Assembly: GCF_000372725.1 (NCBI RefSeq)
Contig: NW_005200434.1
Location: 9,466-64,285 of the forward strand
Reading direction: 5' to 3'
DNA length: 54,820 nt
From: Emiliania huxleyi CCMP1516
Taxonomy: Eukaryota > Haptophyta > Isochrysidales > Noelaerhabdaceae
Part shown: positions 30,201 through 40,853 of the stretch, piece after piece
How the letters are laid out: each line of letters starts with the position of its first letter
How positions within the stretch are numbered: the stretch's first letter is position 1
Made by a program: the position numbers and the translations under genes
The notes under the pieces: generated by a model
Database searches by the model: none
Seen by the model: only the letters and a program-made list of their open reading frames with translations
What the model was told of the DNA's origin: nothing

Positions 30201-30707
30201 GGGGGGGAGGGAGAGGGAGAGAGAGAGAGAGCTCGGGCTTGAGTTGGGGTGGGTGGTCGTGCCTGTGCAGGCAGCCGCAGCGCTCGCCTCGACGCGCTCG
30301 CGCCGCGCGCCGTTCTCGACGTCGACGTCGAGGGCCCAGACGCGCGCCGTCGAGTCCCACGACATGGAGGTGACCTTGCGGTGGTACAGGATCCGCCTGT
30401 CGAGCCGGTTCTCCTCCGCCACCTGCCGCATGTACTCGAGGATCTCGCGGCCCTCGGCGAGGTGCGTGTATGGCTTGTACGGCTTGAAGCCAAAGCCGAA
30501 GCAGATCATCGGCGAGTCGGAGCGGATGCCCGGGTACTTGAACTGGTCCCACGTCCCGCCGAGCGACGCGCGGCCCTCGAGGATGGCGTACGAATGGTCA
30601 GGGCACTCGGTCTGCAGCCGGTACGCGGCGCCGAGGCCGCTCAGCCCGGCACCGATGATCACGACGTCGAGGCGCTTGGATGGGATGGGGTACGGGTTCT
30701 CGGCCAT
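27254..30707 (-). CDS. Baeyer-Villiger / flavin monooxygenase, 12 exons
   Basis: Reconstructed exons: 30707-30288, 30195-30103, 30033-29962, 29615-29538, 29387-29280, 28967-28866, 28791-28671, 28600-28538, 28383-28251, 27971-27950, 27677-27590, 27483-27254; total 1530 nt, 509 aa, in frame throughout. Class B monooxygenases use FAD and NADPH to insert oxygen into ketones or heteroatoms. Seen: FAD motif VVIIGAGLSGLG, GGTWDQFKYPGIRSDSPM, FPGREDFE...HPQFW (BVMO fingerprint region), NADP motif VVVVGSGATA, QRSPTYI, HLTPKYDPWTQRVC, VVVTATGL. Eight of the eleven introns have GC donors and three GT. The splice between exons 10 and 11 is uncertain because of a four-unit repeat. Substrate unknown. Confidence 0.85.
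27660..27931. repeat. Four 68-bp tandem units in an intron
   Basis: Units 27660-27727, 27728-27795, 27796-27863 and 27864-27931 each read (minus strand) from a copy of the exon text GGCTACCTTCAACATCG through GAGAGTCC...GAGAGTCC to GATTAGG. Partial units continue into both flanking exons of the monooxygenase gene, so the array grew out of the exon-intron junction. Confidence 0.9.
28050..28250. repeat. GGAAGGGTC-type minisatellite in an intron
   Basis: Irregular tandem GGAAGGGTCTC/GGAAGGGTCGC units of 10-11 bp fill most of the 279-nt intron 27972-28250 of the monooxygenase gene. Confidence 0.85.
28575..28671. repeat. 27-bp duplication spanning an intron
   Basis: A 27-bp segment (CAGCGCGCACGTCACGATGG...) occurs at 28575-28601 and 28645-28671, 70 bp apart. 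The 70-nt GC-AG intron 28601-28670 starts inside one copy and ends at the edge of the other. Confidence 0.85.
29048..29275. repeat. G-rich ~10-bp tandem repeats in an intron
   Basis: GTGGGGAGGT and ATGGGGAGAT units with a period near 10-11 bp fill the 312-nt intron 28968-29279. A related CATCTCTCCC array with period 10-11 lies at 29815-29955 in the intron 29616-29961, on the other strand sense. Confidence 0.85.
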
Positions 30708-31478
30708 GGTCTGTGGTGGCGCAGACCGCGGTTCGGGCGCAGAGGAGGCGGGGCGGTGGACGGTGAGCGGCGCACGGACCGGGATAGGATGGTGGCAGCC
30801 GCAGGGCGCGCCACACAACCTGCGGAAGCTCGAGGTGGCCCGGGCGCCTCAGTGGATTGACGCAGCGAGCGATCTGTGGTGATCGGCATCGTTTTTTCTT
30901 TTTTCGCCCCTGCCCCTGCTTTGCGATTGGTTTTCTGGTCCGCGTTCGTTTTTCGTCGACGCCGCCATGGCTGCCGAGACGGCGCCGCCATGATGGACGA
31001 CTGAGGACGCGCGGTTTTCTTTTTGACGCTCTCTTCCTCGAGGGCGAGTTAGGGCTAGCAGTAGGCGGCTAGCCTGTGAGGAGAGCGTCCATAGACACCT
31101 CACATGACCCCACACACGGTCTCGTCCATGCCTTGCGGCTGGCGGCGAGATTGCTAGAGGCAGAGCAAGCCTGCTCTAGTCTCACATGTTACTTCCTGTT
31201 GTCTGTTGTTTGTTGTGCCCTTCGATCGGTCACACCGCCATCGCCGTCGGGGAGAGGGGGGACGACACTGCTTCGGCAGCGTGCACCTCGATCCTGTACC
31301 GTGTTTGTTATGACCCCCCCCAATGAACACACCAGTGAGGGAGGGCGAGACGATCGAGGGGTCCCGTACCATGCGGAACCGACCCTATCCAGTGCTCAAG
31401 TGCTCAACACGGGCCCTTGGAGCGGGGCTTGGAGCACTTGGAGTACTTGGCTGCTTTTACTTTCCCTAAAAGCTCCGC
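30708..31478. other. Promoter region and dispersed-repeat fragments
   Basis: Divergent spacer between the monooxygenase and cysteine-repeat genes. 31150-31230 (GAGCAAGCCTGCTCTAG, TTGTCTGTTGTTTGTTGTGC) is related to 46405-46470 and partly to 46720-46870. 31356-31407 is the inverted partner of 13369-13420. No gene seen. Confidence 0.6.
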
Positions 31479-32207
31479 ATGTCTCCCGGGACGGCCGCTA
31501 TGCACACATCGCAGGTTCGTGCAGTGATGTCGCTGGCGCTCGCCGTCTGCGTACACGCGACGTCCTCAAAGTGCAAGCCATTCTGTGAGGACAAGACGCA
31601 CGATTGGGATGACAAGTGCACCTGGGGGGGCTGCTCCGGCTGCACCGAGTGCTCTGCGCCGGTGTGCAAGCCGTTTTGTGTGGACAAGACGCATGCCTGG
31701 GATAACAAGTGCACCTGGGTGGGCTGCAACGGCTGCACCGAGTGCATCGTCCCTGAGCCGGAATGCAAGCCGTTTTGTGAGGACAAGACGCAGGGCTGGG
31801 ATGACAAGTGCACCTGGGGGGGCTGCAACGGCTGCACCGAGTGCTCTTCCCCTCCGCCAATGTGCAAGCCGTTTTGTGATGACAAGACGCAGGACTGGGA
31901 TGACAAGTGCACCTGGGGGGGCTGCAACGGCTGCTCCGAGTGCCTGACCTCGCCGCCGTCGGCGCCGCCCCCCACACCGCCGCCTCCGACGCCACCACCG
32001 CCGTCGCCCCCAGCGGTGTGCAAGCCGTTTTGTGAGGACAAGACGCAGGGCTGGGATGACAAGTGCACCTGGGGGGGCTGCAACGGCTGCACCGAGTGCT
32101 CTTCCCCTCCGCCAATGTGCAAGCCGTTTTGTGAGGACAAGACGCAGGGCTGGGATAACAAGTGCACCTGGGGGGGCTGCAACGGCTGCTCCGAGTGCGG
32201 CGCCTAG
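31479..32207 (+). CDS. Secreted six-module cysteine-repeat protein
   Basis: 242 aa from the ATG at 31479. A hydrophobic leader (VRAVMSLALAVCVHATSS) acts as a probable signal peptide. Six near-identical 27-aa modules follow at 32-58, 63-89, 96-122, 129-155, 181-207 and 214-240. Each has the pattern C-x3-C-x10-C-x4-C-x2-C-x2-C (CKPFCEDKT...WDDKCTWGGC). A proline-rich spacer (PPPTPPPPTPPPPSPP) separates modules 4 and 5. Six cysteines per module imply three disulfides, so it is likely extracellular or cell-wall associated. The module DNA is almost identical, so amplification is recent. Similar Cys/Trp modules occur in other algal proteins; function unknown. Confidence 0.8.
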   Translation: MSPGTAAMHTSQVRAVMSLALAVCVHATSSKCKPFCEDKTHDWDDKCTWGGCSGCTECSAPVCKPFCVDKTHAWDNKCTWVGCNGCTECIVPEPECKPFCEDKTQGWDDKCTWGGCNGCTECSSPPPMCKPFCDDKTQDWDDKCTWGGCNGCSECLTSPPSAPPPTPPPPTPPPPSPPAVCKPFCEDKTQGWDDKCTWGGCNGCTECSSPPPMCKPFCEDKTQGWDNKCTWGGCNGCSECGA

Positions 32208-32446
32208 CCCTCGCCGCCGCCGCCAGCTTCGGCTGGCTGGCACAGGTGAGTAATGAGTAGGCGGAACCGCAGTGTGCCGAGTTAGAGACTGCTGTAACCT
32301 GTATATTTCAGTGAGAGGTGACAGGTGATTGTGGTTTGTGCGTGTGCGGCGCACTGCACACACAATCACAAATCACACGCTCAGCAAAACCCAGGCCAAA
32401 TTACTTTCTTTTAACAACGCCAATTTGGGCGCACATGCTTCACAGA

Positions 32447-34164
32447 TCACACACCTGTGACACTAAGGATGCCTTCCCTCCCTTTGCCGGCGCCTTCTTG
32501 GGTCGGGCCCTGCGGGGCCCTCACCCAGAAGAGCTTCACCTTGTCGGCGCCGTAGCCGTTGCGCATCGGCGAGTCGACGAGCTCGACCGTGAGCCCCGCC
32601 TTGCGCATCGCGTCCTGCAGGAGGGACCAGACGGGCGACGTCGACGACGGGGTTAGTGCACTGTCAGACCCGCCAGGACCCCGCTGCAGTGAGGCCGCAG
32701 GGCGGGGCGCTCCCATCACCCTCCTACGGCTAGAGGCGGGGAGCCTTCTCTCTCGGCTCGTCTAGTCGCGTCCTGCAGGCTGGCGAGCTCATTCGGCCGC
32801 CGCTCGCTCGCCGAGAGCAGGCACGGCACCCTCGCCGCCTCGATGGTCTCAAAGAGCACCGGCCACGCGTCGCGATTGTACCTACAAGGGCGAGCGGCGG
32901 CGGAATGGGCGGCGGCGGCGTGGGCGGTGGCGGCGGCGGCGTGGGCGGCGGCGGAGGTGGTTGCTCTGGCGATAGGAGGTGGTTGCTCTGGCGAGGGCGG
33001 CGGCGGCGAGGGCGGCGGCGGCGTGGGCGGCGGTGGCGTGGGCGGCGGCGGCGTGGGCGGCGGTGGCGTGGGCGACGGCGGCGAGAGTGGCGGCGGCGAG
33101 AGCGGCGGCGAGGGCGGCGGCGCACGTGACGTCAGCGCCGATGACGACGTCCCACGATTGCGCGAGGGGGCTGTCGGCCGCTTCGGGCCCCGGCCTTCCC
33201 CAGGAGAGCGACGCCGCCGAGACCGTCCCGCCGACGCCGTTCGCCCGCGCGTTCTGCGCCGCCAGCGCAAGCACCTTTCCGTCGCGGTCTGTCGCGAGCA
33301 CGCGCGCCGCCCCCAGCTTTGCTGCTGTCACCGATCCCAAGCCTGTGCCGGTGCCTAGCTCAAGGACGCGCTTGCCCTCCCAGAACGCGCTGCCGAGCTC
33401 CTCCATGTACCGGCTCAGCACGATGCCGCCGCCCCAGACCGCGCTGCCTACACCGAGAGAAGAGGCGCGCGCTGTGCAATACCATCGAGAGGGCCGCCGG
33501 CGCCCGGGTGACGGAGGGTGGCGCCGGTCGACGCCTCCCACATGTTTGCCTTGGTCATTGTCTGCCGGATGAGCAGCGGCGGCGCGCCCGGCCGCCAGAA
33601 GACGCGGCGAGGCAGCAGCGAGCAGTCGTTCCAGTCGTTGACCTCGTTGAACTCGGGGTAGAGAGCCTCGGTGCACGACGGCGACACGGCCTTGAGCGGC
33701 TCGTACAGCGGCTGCAGCAGCCGCACCGCCGCAACCGCCGCCGGCGGCACCTCGTCGACTCCGAGCAAGTCGGCGAGCTCGTCGCCGGTGTTGTCGAGGA
33801 CGCCGAACAGGCCGTTGGCCACCACGACTCCGCCGGCGGCGGCGGCGAGCGCGGCGGCGCCCACTCGCCGCAGCGGACTGCCGCCGCCGGCGGCCGACAT
33901 CGCCGGAGAGGAGCAGCGGGGACGCACGCTTCGGCGCGCCTCGGCCGCCGACCGCTTGACGGCGCCAGCGTCCCCTGCCGACAGCAACATGCACGGCCCC
34001 GGGCAGTCGGGTCCTTCGCAGACCACGACTCGGCCAGGCGGGCATGCGCCGCTGCAGCCGACGCCTCGGACAGCCATCTGGGGCGGAGGCGAGAGCGAGA
34101 GCGCCGTCAGCAGCGCTGCCGCGCCGTGGGAGGAGCAGCGGCGACCCGTACAGACGGTGAGCAT
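32447..34164 (-). CDS. METTL21-like protein lysine methyltransferase
   Basis: Reconstructed exons: 34164-33525, 33447-33126, 32881-32773, 32614-32447; total 1239 nt, 412 aa. The catalytic part is a seven-beta-strand SAM methyltransferase: GSAVWGGGIVLSRYMEELG, motif I VLELGTGTGLGSVTAAKLG, LATDRD, WDVVIGADVTYNRDAW, then DAMRKAGLTVELVDSP. Relatives methylate lysines on chaperones, VCP or eEF1A. The N-terminal ~150 aa (Cys-rich, Ala/Gly hydrophobic stretch) is not part of the family and may be a targeting region. Introns: 33448-33524 GC-AG; 32882-33125 GT-AG, filled with GCC-type repeats; 32615-32772 GA-AG or alternatively GC-AG, flanked by the 13-mer CTGCAGGACGCGA. Confidence 0.8.
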
Positions 34165-34398
34165 CGAAGGGGTGTGTCGCTTCGAGCCGGGCCGCGCCGC
34201 CTCCTCTCGGGCCTCCTCAACCCTCCGAAGCGCGCAAGATGACGGGCTGCCTTCGTGCCGCACAAGAAAAAAGAATTCGCCGCGCTCCAGGGTAAACGTC
34301 TCTCGCTTCATTCCGTTCCCCGCAGGGTCTGCTCTACAGCTCGCCGAGCTCGCGGGAGGCGCACCTGGAACTCGACCGTCCATCGGCAAGTTTGCGTC

Positions 34399-34710
34399 AT
34401 GGTGGACCTTGCAAGGCTGGCCGAGCTGAAGAGTCAGCTTGCCGACGGCACGCTGACTCGGGAGGAGTTTGAGGTGCTTGAGCAGGAGGCGTTGCAGGCG
34501 GACGGCACCGACCGGGGCTCCGACCGCGGGTCAGACTGCGCCTCGGAACGCTCCGCCTCGCCAGCGCCAGCCATCGGCGTGCCTGTGTACGGGGCAGCCA
34601 CTGGCAGCGCAGTGCTGGGCACACACGGAAACTCCACGCACGTGGGAGGAATGGAGACCACTGATCCGCTGTCTGCTATAGCCGCAGCCACTCCCAGCTA
34701 CTCGGTGTGA
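34399..34710 (+). CDS. Small SHOCT-like protein
   Basis: 103 aa from the ATG at 34399. The start LARLAELKSQLADGTLTREE resembles the SHOCT short helical motif (length before an acidic FEVLEQE), followed by Ser/Gly-rich sequence. Its 3' half is antisense to the end of the recombinase frame. It could be a genuine small gene with a promoter shared with the methyltransferase, or chance. Confidence 0.35.
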   Translation: MVDLARLAELKSQLADGTLTREEFEVLEQEALQADGTDRGSDRGSDCASERSASPAPAIGVPVYGAATGSAVLGTHGNSTHVGGMETTDPLSAIAAATPSYSV

Positions 34711-36051
34711 ACAGAGTTCGTACGAGATCCCTCGAGAGTTCACGCGGAGTCGGCTGGGGCTATACCAGACAGCTGATCCGTCCGCCGCGCCAACAACTGA
34801 CGGTAACGACCCGCACCAGCTCATTTCCGAGAGGCTCTCGCGTGCACGGCTGAGTGTAGCATCAGCAGTTTCGAGTCTGTCGTCGTCGCCTTTCGAGATC
34901 ACAAACAGGATGTGCAGCAGCTCGAGTCCCTGCATCTTCACAAAAGCCAAGCACTCAACGTCGAGGAAAAACCACTCGTTTGGCCGCATCCAGAACGCCA
35001 GCCCCAGCGACAGCACCGCCGCAAAATTCACGTCTCCCGCGTTCGTCACTGATAGCGTCGCAAGCAGCGACGCCACTGTCACCGGGCACAGCGCCGCCGC
35101 CTTGAAAGGTCGGTTCGAGTCGAGTCGCACACTGCACACCTTCCGCAGCGCCCAGATCGTGTCGTACCAGTCCGGGTCGTACTGCGGCGCCATCACGCGC
35201 CAAACTCGCGAGTAACCGCTGAGCCCGTCGAGGAAGGTCTTCACGTACGCCATGCCGTAGTACCGCTCCCCTGCCTCCGCGCCCTTGGTGTGCACCGCCT
35301 TCCTCCCCTTCGCTGCAAACGATGCTGTCCCGTCCACATGGTCGCACACAAACCCTCCCAACGGCACCAGCCTGTTCGCCACCATCGCCAGGTACAGAGC
35401 CACCAGCCGCGGGTCGATAGCTGTCCCTGCGCCCTCGCTTCCGTCGAGCGGCGGGTTGTGCCGCCATCCGCACGGGTAAAAGCACTGCACAAACGTCGCA
35501 AATGTCGCCAGCCACGCCGTGTGCTGGCGGTAGTTTGATGCCGCCCTCGCCACGATCGCCTTGCGACCCTGCTCCACCGCCACGTCATCCAGCAGCGCCT
35601 TGTGCTCCGCAGTCACCGTGTTGCCGTCGGCGCCGTCTCTCCTCGCCATCTTGACGACGGAGTCCGTCATCTTCTCCAAACCCGCCGCCAAATCGGCAGC
35701 AGTGCCAGCCCCGGCAGCCGTCTTTCGCTCCTTTCGTCGAGCCACAACGTATTTGTCCGGACCGTCGAGGCGGGCAGCGAACACTCGTTCGAGCATCGTA
35801 GACGACGCCCTCACCGGCGCCCCCGCGTCGTCGTTGGCTTTGTTCGCCGCCTTGTCTGCTGCCCCCTTCTCCCGCAAATCGAGCTGCGCCCGCACTGCCG
35901 CCATCGCGTTCGTCGCCTGCGAGGCTACCTTCGCCACCTTGGCCTTCCTCTCCCGCTCTGCCGCCGCCTTCCGGTCCTCGCGGCGGTCCGCCAGCGGGTT
36001 GTCGCCGGCGTCAGCAGCCACGATCATGGCCGTGACACCCTCGCCTGCCAT
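34531..36051 (-). pseudogene. Truncated tyrosine recombinase (mobile element)
   Basis: From ATG 36051 an Ala/Lys-rich helical N-terminus leads to a recombinase-like SAM-like core (NYRQHTAWLATFATFVQCF, PRLVALYLAMVANRLVPLGG, GYSRVWRVMAPQYDP). LGLAFWMRPNEWFFLDV follows, whose Arg fits the first catalytic arginine of tyrosine recombinases. The HxxR box and the tyrosine nucleophile are absent: after about 34800 the sequence turns into unrelated frame antisense to the SHOCT-like ORF. Eukaryotic families with such enzymes are Cryptons and DIRS-like elements. Inactive, by inference. Confidence 0.6.
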
Positions 36052-36607
36052 GCCGAATCTCGGCGCGATCGACGCGCGTCCCAAAAGTCGCCAAAAGTGG
36101 CGGCGTGTCGCAATCACCCGCCCGCCGTCCCGGCGGTCCCGCAGCTCGCGCACATCTCCCTCTTAACCCACCTGTAACATCACATAAAGGTATTGCTAAA
36201 AATTGAGGATCGGTGGCGAGGTCGTGAGGTCTGAGGACACGTCTCGACGAGATGAGGTGAATGGAGTATGCGTATCCAATTACTATCTGTGGGACGTACG
36301 CGCAATTGGAAGGCGGTAACCGGCTAACTAATCTATCTATGTTCGATGTAAGGCCATCCCCGCTCCGCTCTGGAACGCTATGCTATTGGCCCGACGCGAC
36401 ATCGCCTCAGTCACAACCGCACTCTCTCGCCCCTCTGCAATCCTCCTCCCCCTCCTCGCCTGTTGCACCTACAGGCGTCGTTGGCGCACCTACTGAGCGG
36501 CAGCTGCCCTGAAAACAAGCTGCAAGCGGGGACGTACGTTGTCATGAAGCGTGAAACCGCCGGCATGCGTTGTGCATCGCAATCCGTCGCTCACACTGGC
36601 AGCACAT
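36052..36607. other. Spacer, nothing recognised
   Basis: GC-poorer spacer between the truncated recombinase and the coiled-coil gene. No gene or clear repeat seen. Confidence 0.5.
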
Positions 36608-38543
36608 ATGCTGGCAAGAGCGCGCGATCCAAAGGGTGTGCCGGGCTCACCCGATACGGTGACCACAGCGCAGCTCAGCAGTGTCGTCAGTGCGACTGAG
36701 CACGAGGCCGCGATGCACATGCTCAAGGATTGTGATTTCCACACCGCGGTGCGTTCGAGATGCCCGGAGACTATTGACCAACTTCACCATAACTTCCGTC
36801 ATTTTCCGTGCTACACGCTTTCGCTCCGCAGGCGCAGCACAACGAGCTCCGCGTGACGCACGCCGCCGCAGCAAGCCTCTCTACCCGACTGGATCGGCTA
36901 ACTGAGGCTATCTCACACCGACGCTCGAGGACGGGGGCGGATCGGAGTAACAGGCTGCTCACAGTGGCGAAGGAGGCGGCACGGGCCGCCGAGTGTGCTG
37001 CGAGGGAGAGCGCGGCAGCGGAGCAGGCGCACCGCTCCCTCCACGACGAGGCGGGTAGAATCGTGGCACAGCTGACGGCCGAGTTGGTGGAAGCAAAGTC
37101 GCAGCAGCTCATGCTGAAGGCGGAGCTGTTGGAGGCGGGGTCTCTGCTCCTGTCGACCCACGCGGCGCTCGGCACACGCCTCGAGGACGCGCCCCGGCTG
37201 ACGCGCGTTAGGCAGGCGCGCGCTAGTGGATGCTCGCCATGCCTGTTGGCGGCGACGGTCAGAGGCCGGCTCAACTCCAACTTTGACGGACATTCGCGCA
37301 GGCGATGCTAGCGTCCTCCGGCGGCGATCTCGAGCGGGACTCGCGCTGCGACATCGGACTGCAGCCGCTCACAACCAGGGCCGCAGTAGCGCGTGACGCA
37401 GCCTTGTCGGCGGCGCAGGCCGGCACGGCGCTACGCGAGGCGCCTTCCGCTCCTACGCGTGGCTACTCAGACTCATGCTGTGACACAGCTGAAGCGCATT
37501 TAGGCGGCCAGTCTTCTTACTCACGGCTACCACGACGACCTTGGCGAGGAGGTGTTTGCATGCCACGTCTCGATGTTACGCCCCCCATCCTCACGCCCCA
37601 TCCTCACCGACGCTCGGCGTCCATTGGGCCGCGTGATTTGCAGGCTTTCCTCAAGGGCGCCGAGACACTCGCTAAGGAGGGCCCTTCGGACGCGGGCCAA
37701 GCGGCTGTGGAGGCGTACAACGCGCTCGTGCGCTCTGGCACCTCAATGTTGATGCAGCCTCCGCTCCAGAGCCGGTGGTGTCTGAGCGGACACGAGCGGG
37801 CTCGACGGCAGCGCGCGTGGGAGGAGGCAGCGCGCGCGGCTAGGGCCGTCAGGGAGGGACCGTCTGGAGGCGAGGACCTCACCTCGAGGCTAGACGCGCT
37901 GCTCCAGGCTGTGGAGGCGGGAGGGAAGGAGCGTTCAAGTCGTGACGTGCGCGAACAGGGCGTGCAAACCGACATTGAGGAAGCGGCGGCTTCGTGCGCG
38001 GAACAGGGCAACACGGGACTGCAAGAGGGCGCGGGTTGGGCTGGCGGCACAAAAGAGACCAGCGTGCTTGGTACCTCATTCCTTGATCGGCTCGACGATA
38101 GAGCAGAACCTGGCGACGATGCTCAGAGCCTCCACGCTCAAACTCGGCCGATCCACCCTTGGTTGGACTTGGGCTGGAGCCGAGTGATTGGGGAGGACAT
38201 CTGCTCGCCTCCGCAGAAGGACGATTCGGATTCGGATTCGGAGGCTCGTGGCGAGGTGTGTGAGGGACGTGCTGGCGAGTGGGAGGCTGGCGAAGACACT
38301 ATGGGCGGTCAGGCTCAAGCGCTAAGGGAGCGCGACTGGCAGGCCGACGTGGACGATTCACGCTCGCGCAACAGCCAGGCCGACTCTGACTGGTCAGTTG
38401 GTCGCGATTTTGACCCTCTTCTGGAGACGCGGCTAAGCCAGCGCCGGACGGTGGAGTGGAGTGAGGAGCGGTTGGATACTCAGCACGAGGTCCCGGTGGC
38501 GGGTCCGAGGGCTCGGCGCGCCGGGGGGCGGCGGGGCGATTAG
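36608..38543 (+). CDS. Coiled-coil protein, three exons, unknown
   Basis: Exons 36608-36748, 36832-37206 and 37302-38543 give 1758 nt, 585 aa in frame, with GT-AG introns of 83 and 95 nt. The second exon is a long Ala/Leu/Glu-rich helix (NRLLTVAKEAARAAECAARE, IVAQLTAELVEAKSQQLMLK), predicted coiled coil. The last exon is Ser/Arg/Glu-rich and mostly disordered, with a helical part (LQAFLKGAETLAKEGPSDAG) and an acidic DSDSDSE run. I do not recognise a family; a cytoskeletal or scaffold role is only a guess. Upstream exons may exist. Confidence 0.6.
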
Positions 38544-38859
38544 CAGCAACTCATCCGTGTGTGTTATATCGGCAGCTCGGTGAGTCCACAACTTGCCACA
38601 ACACGTGCGCATGGAACCGCGCGGGATGTGGAGAGGAGCGGGACCGCGCGCGGCGTGCTCTTGGCGTTCTGGTTCTCTCACGATATGTGAATGTGTGAAG
38701 CAAGACGGCGCTCGCGCGCGCGCCGCGCGTGTGTCCCGTGTTCACTTTCGCCGTCGTTCCTTGATTGTAGAGTCCCCCATAAAAAAACTATACGCTTCGA
38801 GGCCGGCACAGACGGTGCCGTGCTTTTGCGAGCAGCCTCAGAATGAACCGCGACGGGCG
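38544..38859. other. Convergent 3' spacer
   Basis: Spacer between the coiled-coil gene and the hydrolase gene, both ending here. A CATAAAAAAACT at 38779 may be part of a polyadenylation region. Confidence 0.4.
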
Positions 38860-39459
38860 CTATGAGCCAAGAGCGTCCGCGAGCAGCTCTCTCGCTGCAG
38901 CCCACGAAGCGGCGTCGGCGCGCGCGTCGTAGCTAAAGGCGGGGTTCTCGTTGAGCGCCTGCGCCGGATTGGTGAACGAGTGCCTAGAGTTCACAGCGCC
39001 TCAGCGTGAAGAGGCGCCGTTCACAGCACGTCGGTGCGACTACGGGGGCGGTGAAGTTCGCTGCCTGGCGCCGCCGGCAGCGCCAAATGCCTGCAGCTCC
39101 CAGCGGCAGCCCCGCTCGCCGAGGGCCGCCAAGCAAGCGTCGACGCCGTCGCGCGGCACAAACGGGTCGGCCTCGGCGTGGCAGAGAAGGGCCCGTGCCG
39201 TGATCGGCGGCGCAGCCACTGCCTCTGCCCCCGCCGAGCCTTCCGAGCCTCCCGTAGCGGTCAAGTCATGCGGCACGTAGCCGTCGACCACGCCGTGAAA
39301 GGAGACGACGGCGCGGAGGCCCGGCGGCGCCGGCGTGCACGCCTTAAAGGTAAGGTAAACCTCTCCGCACACACGAGGTGGTGGGGCAAGGGGGCAGCCC
39401 CTCGCAACTCCACGTCTAGACGACAGGAGCCCCACGGTATTGAAAGCGCAAGGCCCGGT

Positions 39460-39556
<97 letters not shown>

Positions 39557-40627
39557 CGCCTTGAGCACATCCATGACCGCCCGGCCGCCGAAGCACCACC
39601 CTGAGTGCACCGCGCACACATGCTGAACACGCCAGCCTCGGGGGCGGGAAGGCGGTCTCGTGCAGACTAGTCAGAGCACCGCGTGAGTACGAGGGGGACT
39701 ACGGCCGAGTGCAGTCGGAGATGTGTCCTCTACAGCGCTGGGTGGAGCACAAGAAGGCGTATCCTCCCTCTATCAGCTCCCACCGACGAGCGCTAGGCGC
39801 GACGCGTCGACCTGACAACGGCAATCGCCGTGAACGGCGCCTCTTCACACCGCCCGGGCGGCGCGACGCGTCGAGGCGTCCACCAGCGGCGACTCGGCCA
39901 GCTGCTGCAGCGCCTCGCGCGTGCGCCTGATCTCCGGGTGATCTCGGGGTGATCTCCGGTGATCTCGGGGTAATCTCCGGGCCATCTCGAGCCAGCTGCG
40001 GCAGCGCTCTCGCGTGCGCCTCTGCAGCAGCGGCCGCCCTTCGCCCGTGTACACCTCCCGGCGAGGCCCGCACCAGGCGGGCTCCCAGCCATCGCCGTGC
40101 GGGTCGCCCAGCAGATCGGCGATCAGGACGACGTAGCCGCGCGTTGCGAGCGCGTGCGCGCGCCAGCGAAGGTACAGGTCCTGGGTGCAAGCGTCACTCT
40201 CATGAACGTAGTAGTAGTGAACGAATGAGTTCACGAATGAGCGAGCTTCCTGCGGGCCGACGGCGGTGTGCACTAAGCACACGCCCGGCCGTGGAGATCC
40301 TTCACGCAGGCCGCCGCCGTTGCAGTAGGCGAGTGAGCCGTGCATCACGAGCCCATCGGTCGTCGTGCGGACGAACGGCACGGCGCAAAGCGTGCCGCCG
40401 AAGACTCCAATCTCGGGATCTGAGCCCCATGCCTGAGCCAGGATGTGTGCCTGGTCAGCTGACGCAGCGGTTCTCGCATCGTCGTCGAGCGCCCAGCGCA
40501 CGGCTGGCTCTGCGGCTCCGCTCATGGTAAGGCGTCGTGCGGCGCGAGAGCGCACGCGGGCCACCAGAGAGGCGCAGGCAAACGTCGCACCAGTCGCGAG
40601 CAGGAGGGTGAGCGTGCGGTCTGACAT
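38860..40627 (-). CDS. Dienelactone hydrolase family protein
   Basis: Exons 40627-40020, 39926-39868, 39636-39560, 39342-39065 and 38983-38860 give 1146 nt, 381 aa. The alpha/beta-hydrolase triad is complete: Cys in SGWCFGG, Asp in HAEADPFVP, His in ARHSFTNP. The N-terminus MSDRTLTLLLATGATFACAS is a likely signal anchor, so the enzyme may face an organelle or the cell exterior. Family members hydrolyse dienelactones and related esters; the substrate here is unknown. Introns: 39927-40019 GC, 39637-39867 GT, 39343-39559 GC (holding the dispersed element and a TG tract), 38984-39064 GC. The second exon boundary has alternatives. Confidence 0.82.
39346..39548. repeat. Dispersed element with (TG)n tail, copy 2 (intronic)
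   Basis: Homologous to 25138-25394: AAGGTAAGGTAAAC, CGAGGTGGTGGGGCAAGGG, GACAGGAGCCCCACGG, then (TG)n at 39465-39548. It makes up nearly the whole 217-nt intron 39343-39559 of the hydrolase gene, on the strand opposite to transcription. Confidence 0.8.
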
Positions 40628-40712
40628 ACCGTCGGTACGGACAGTCGTGTTTTTCGATTCTCTCGAGGTTCTCGAGGTGGATATCCTTTGGCCGCGTTGG
40701 GTAGCGAGGATT

Positions 40713-40732
40713 GGTGTAACCCGAGCCACGGA
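40713..40732 (+). repeat. 20-bp word shared with 22395-22414
   Basis: GGTGTAACCCGAGCCACGGA is identical at both sites. The flanks share TCTCGAG-like words but otherwise differ. It is a fragment of a dispersed element upstream of the hydrolase gene. Confidence 0.7.
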
Positions 40733-40853
40733 GGCGTGTTTTCTGACGGCCGACCGTCAGTGCACGGAGTTGCCCCTTCTCCGACTGCCCCGGCTAGTTC
40801 CCGAGGTCGCGCGGGGCTGACCCCTGCGTCCCCCGAGACCTAGCGCGGGTGGG

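Noticed and set aside
32882..33125. Ala/His/Pro-rich frames through GCC/GGC repeats
   Set aside because: They lie in a well-supported intron of the methyltransferase gene; repeat translation.
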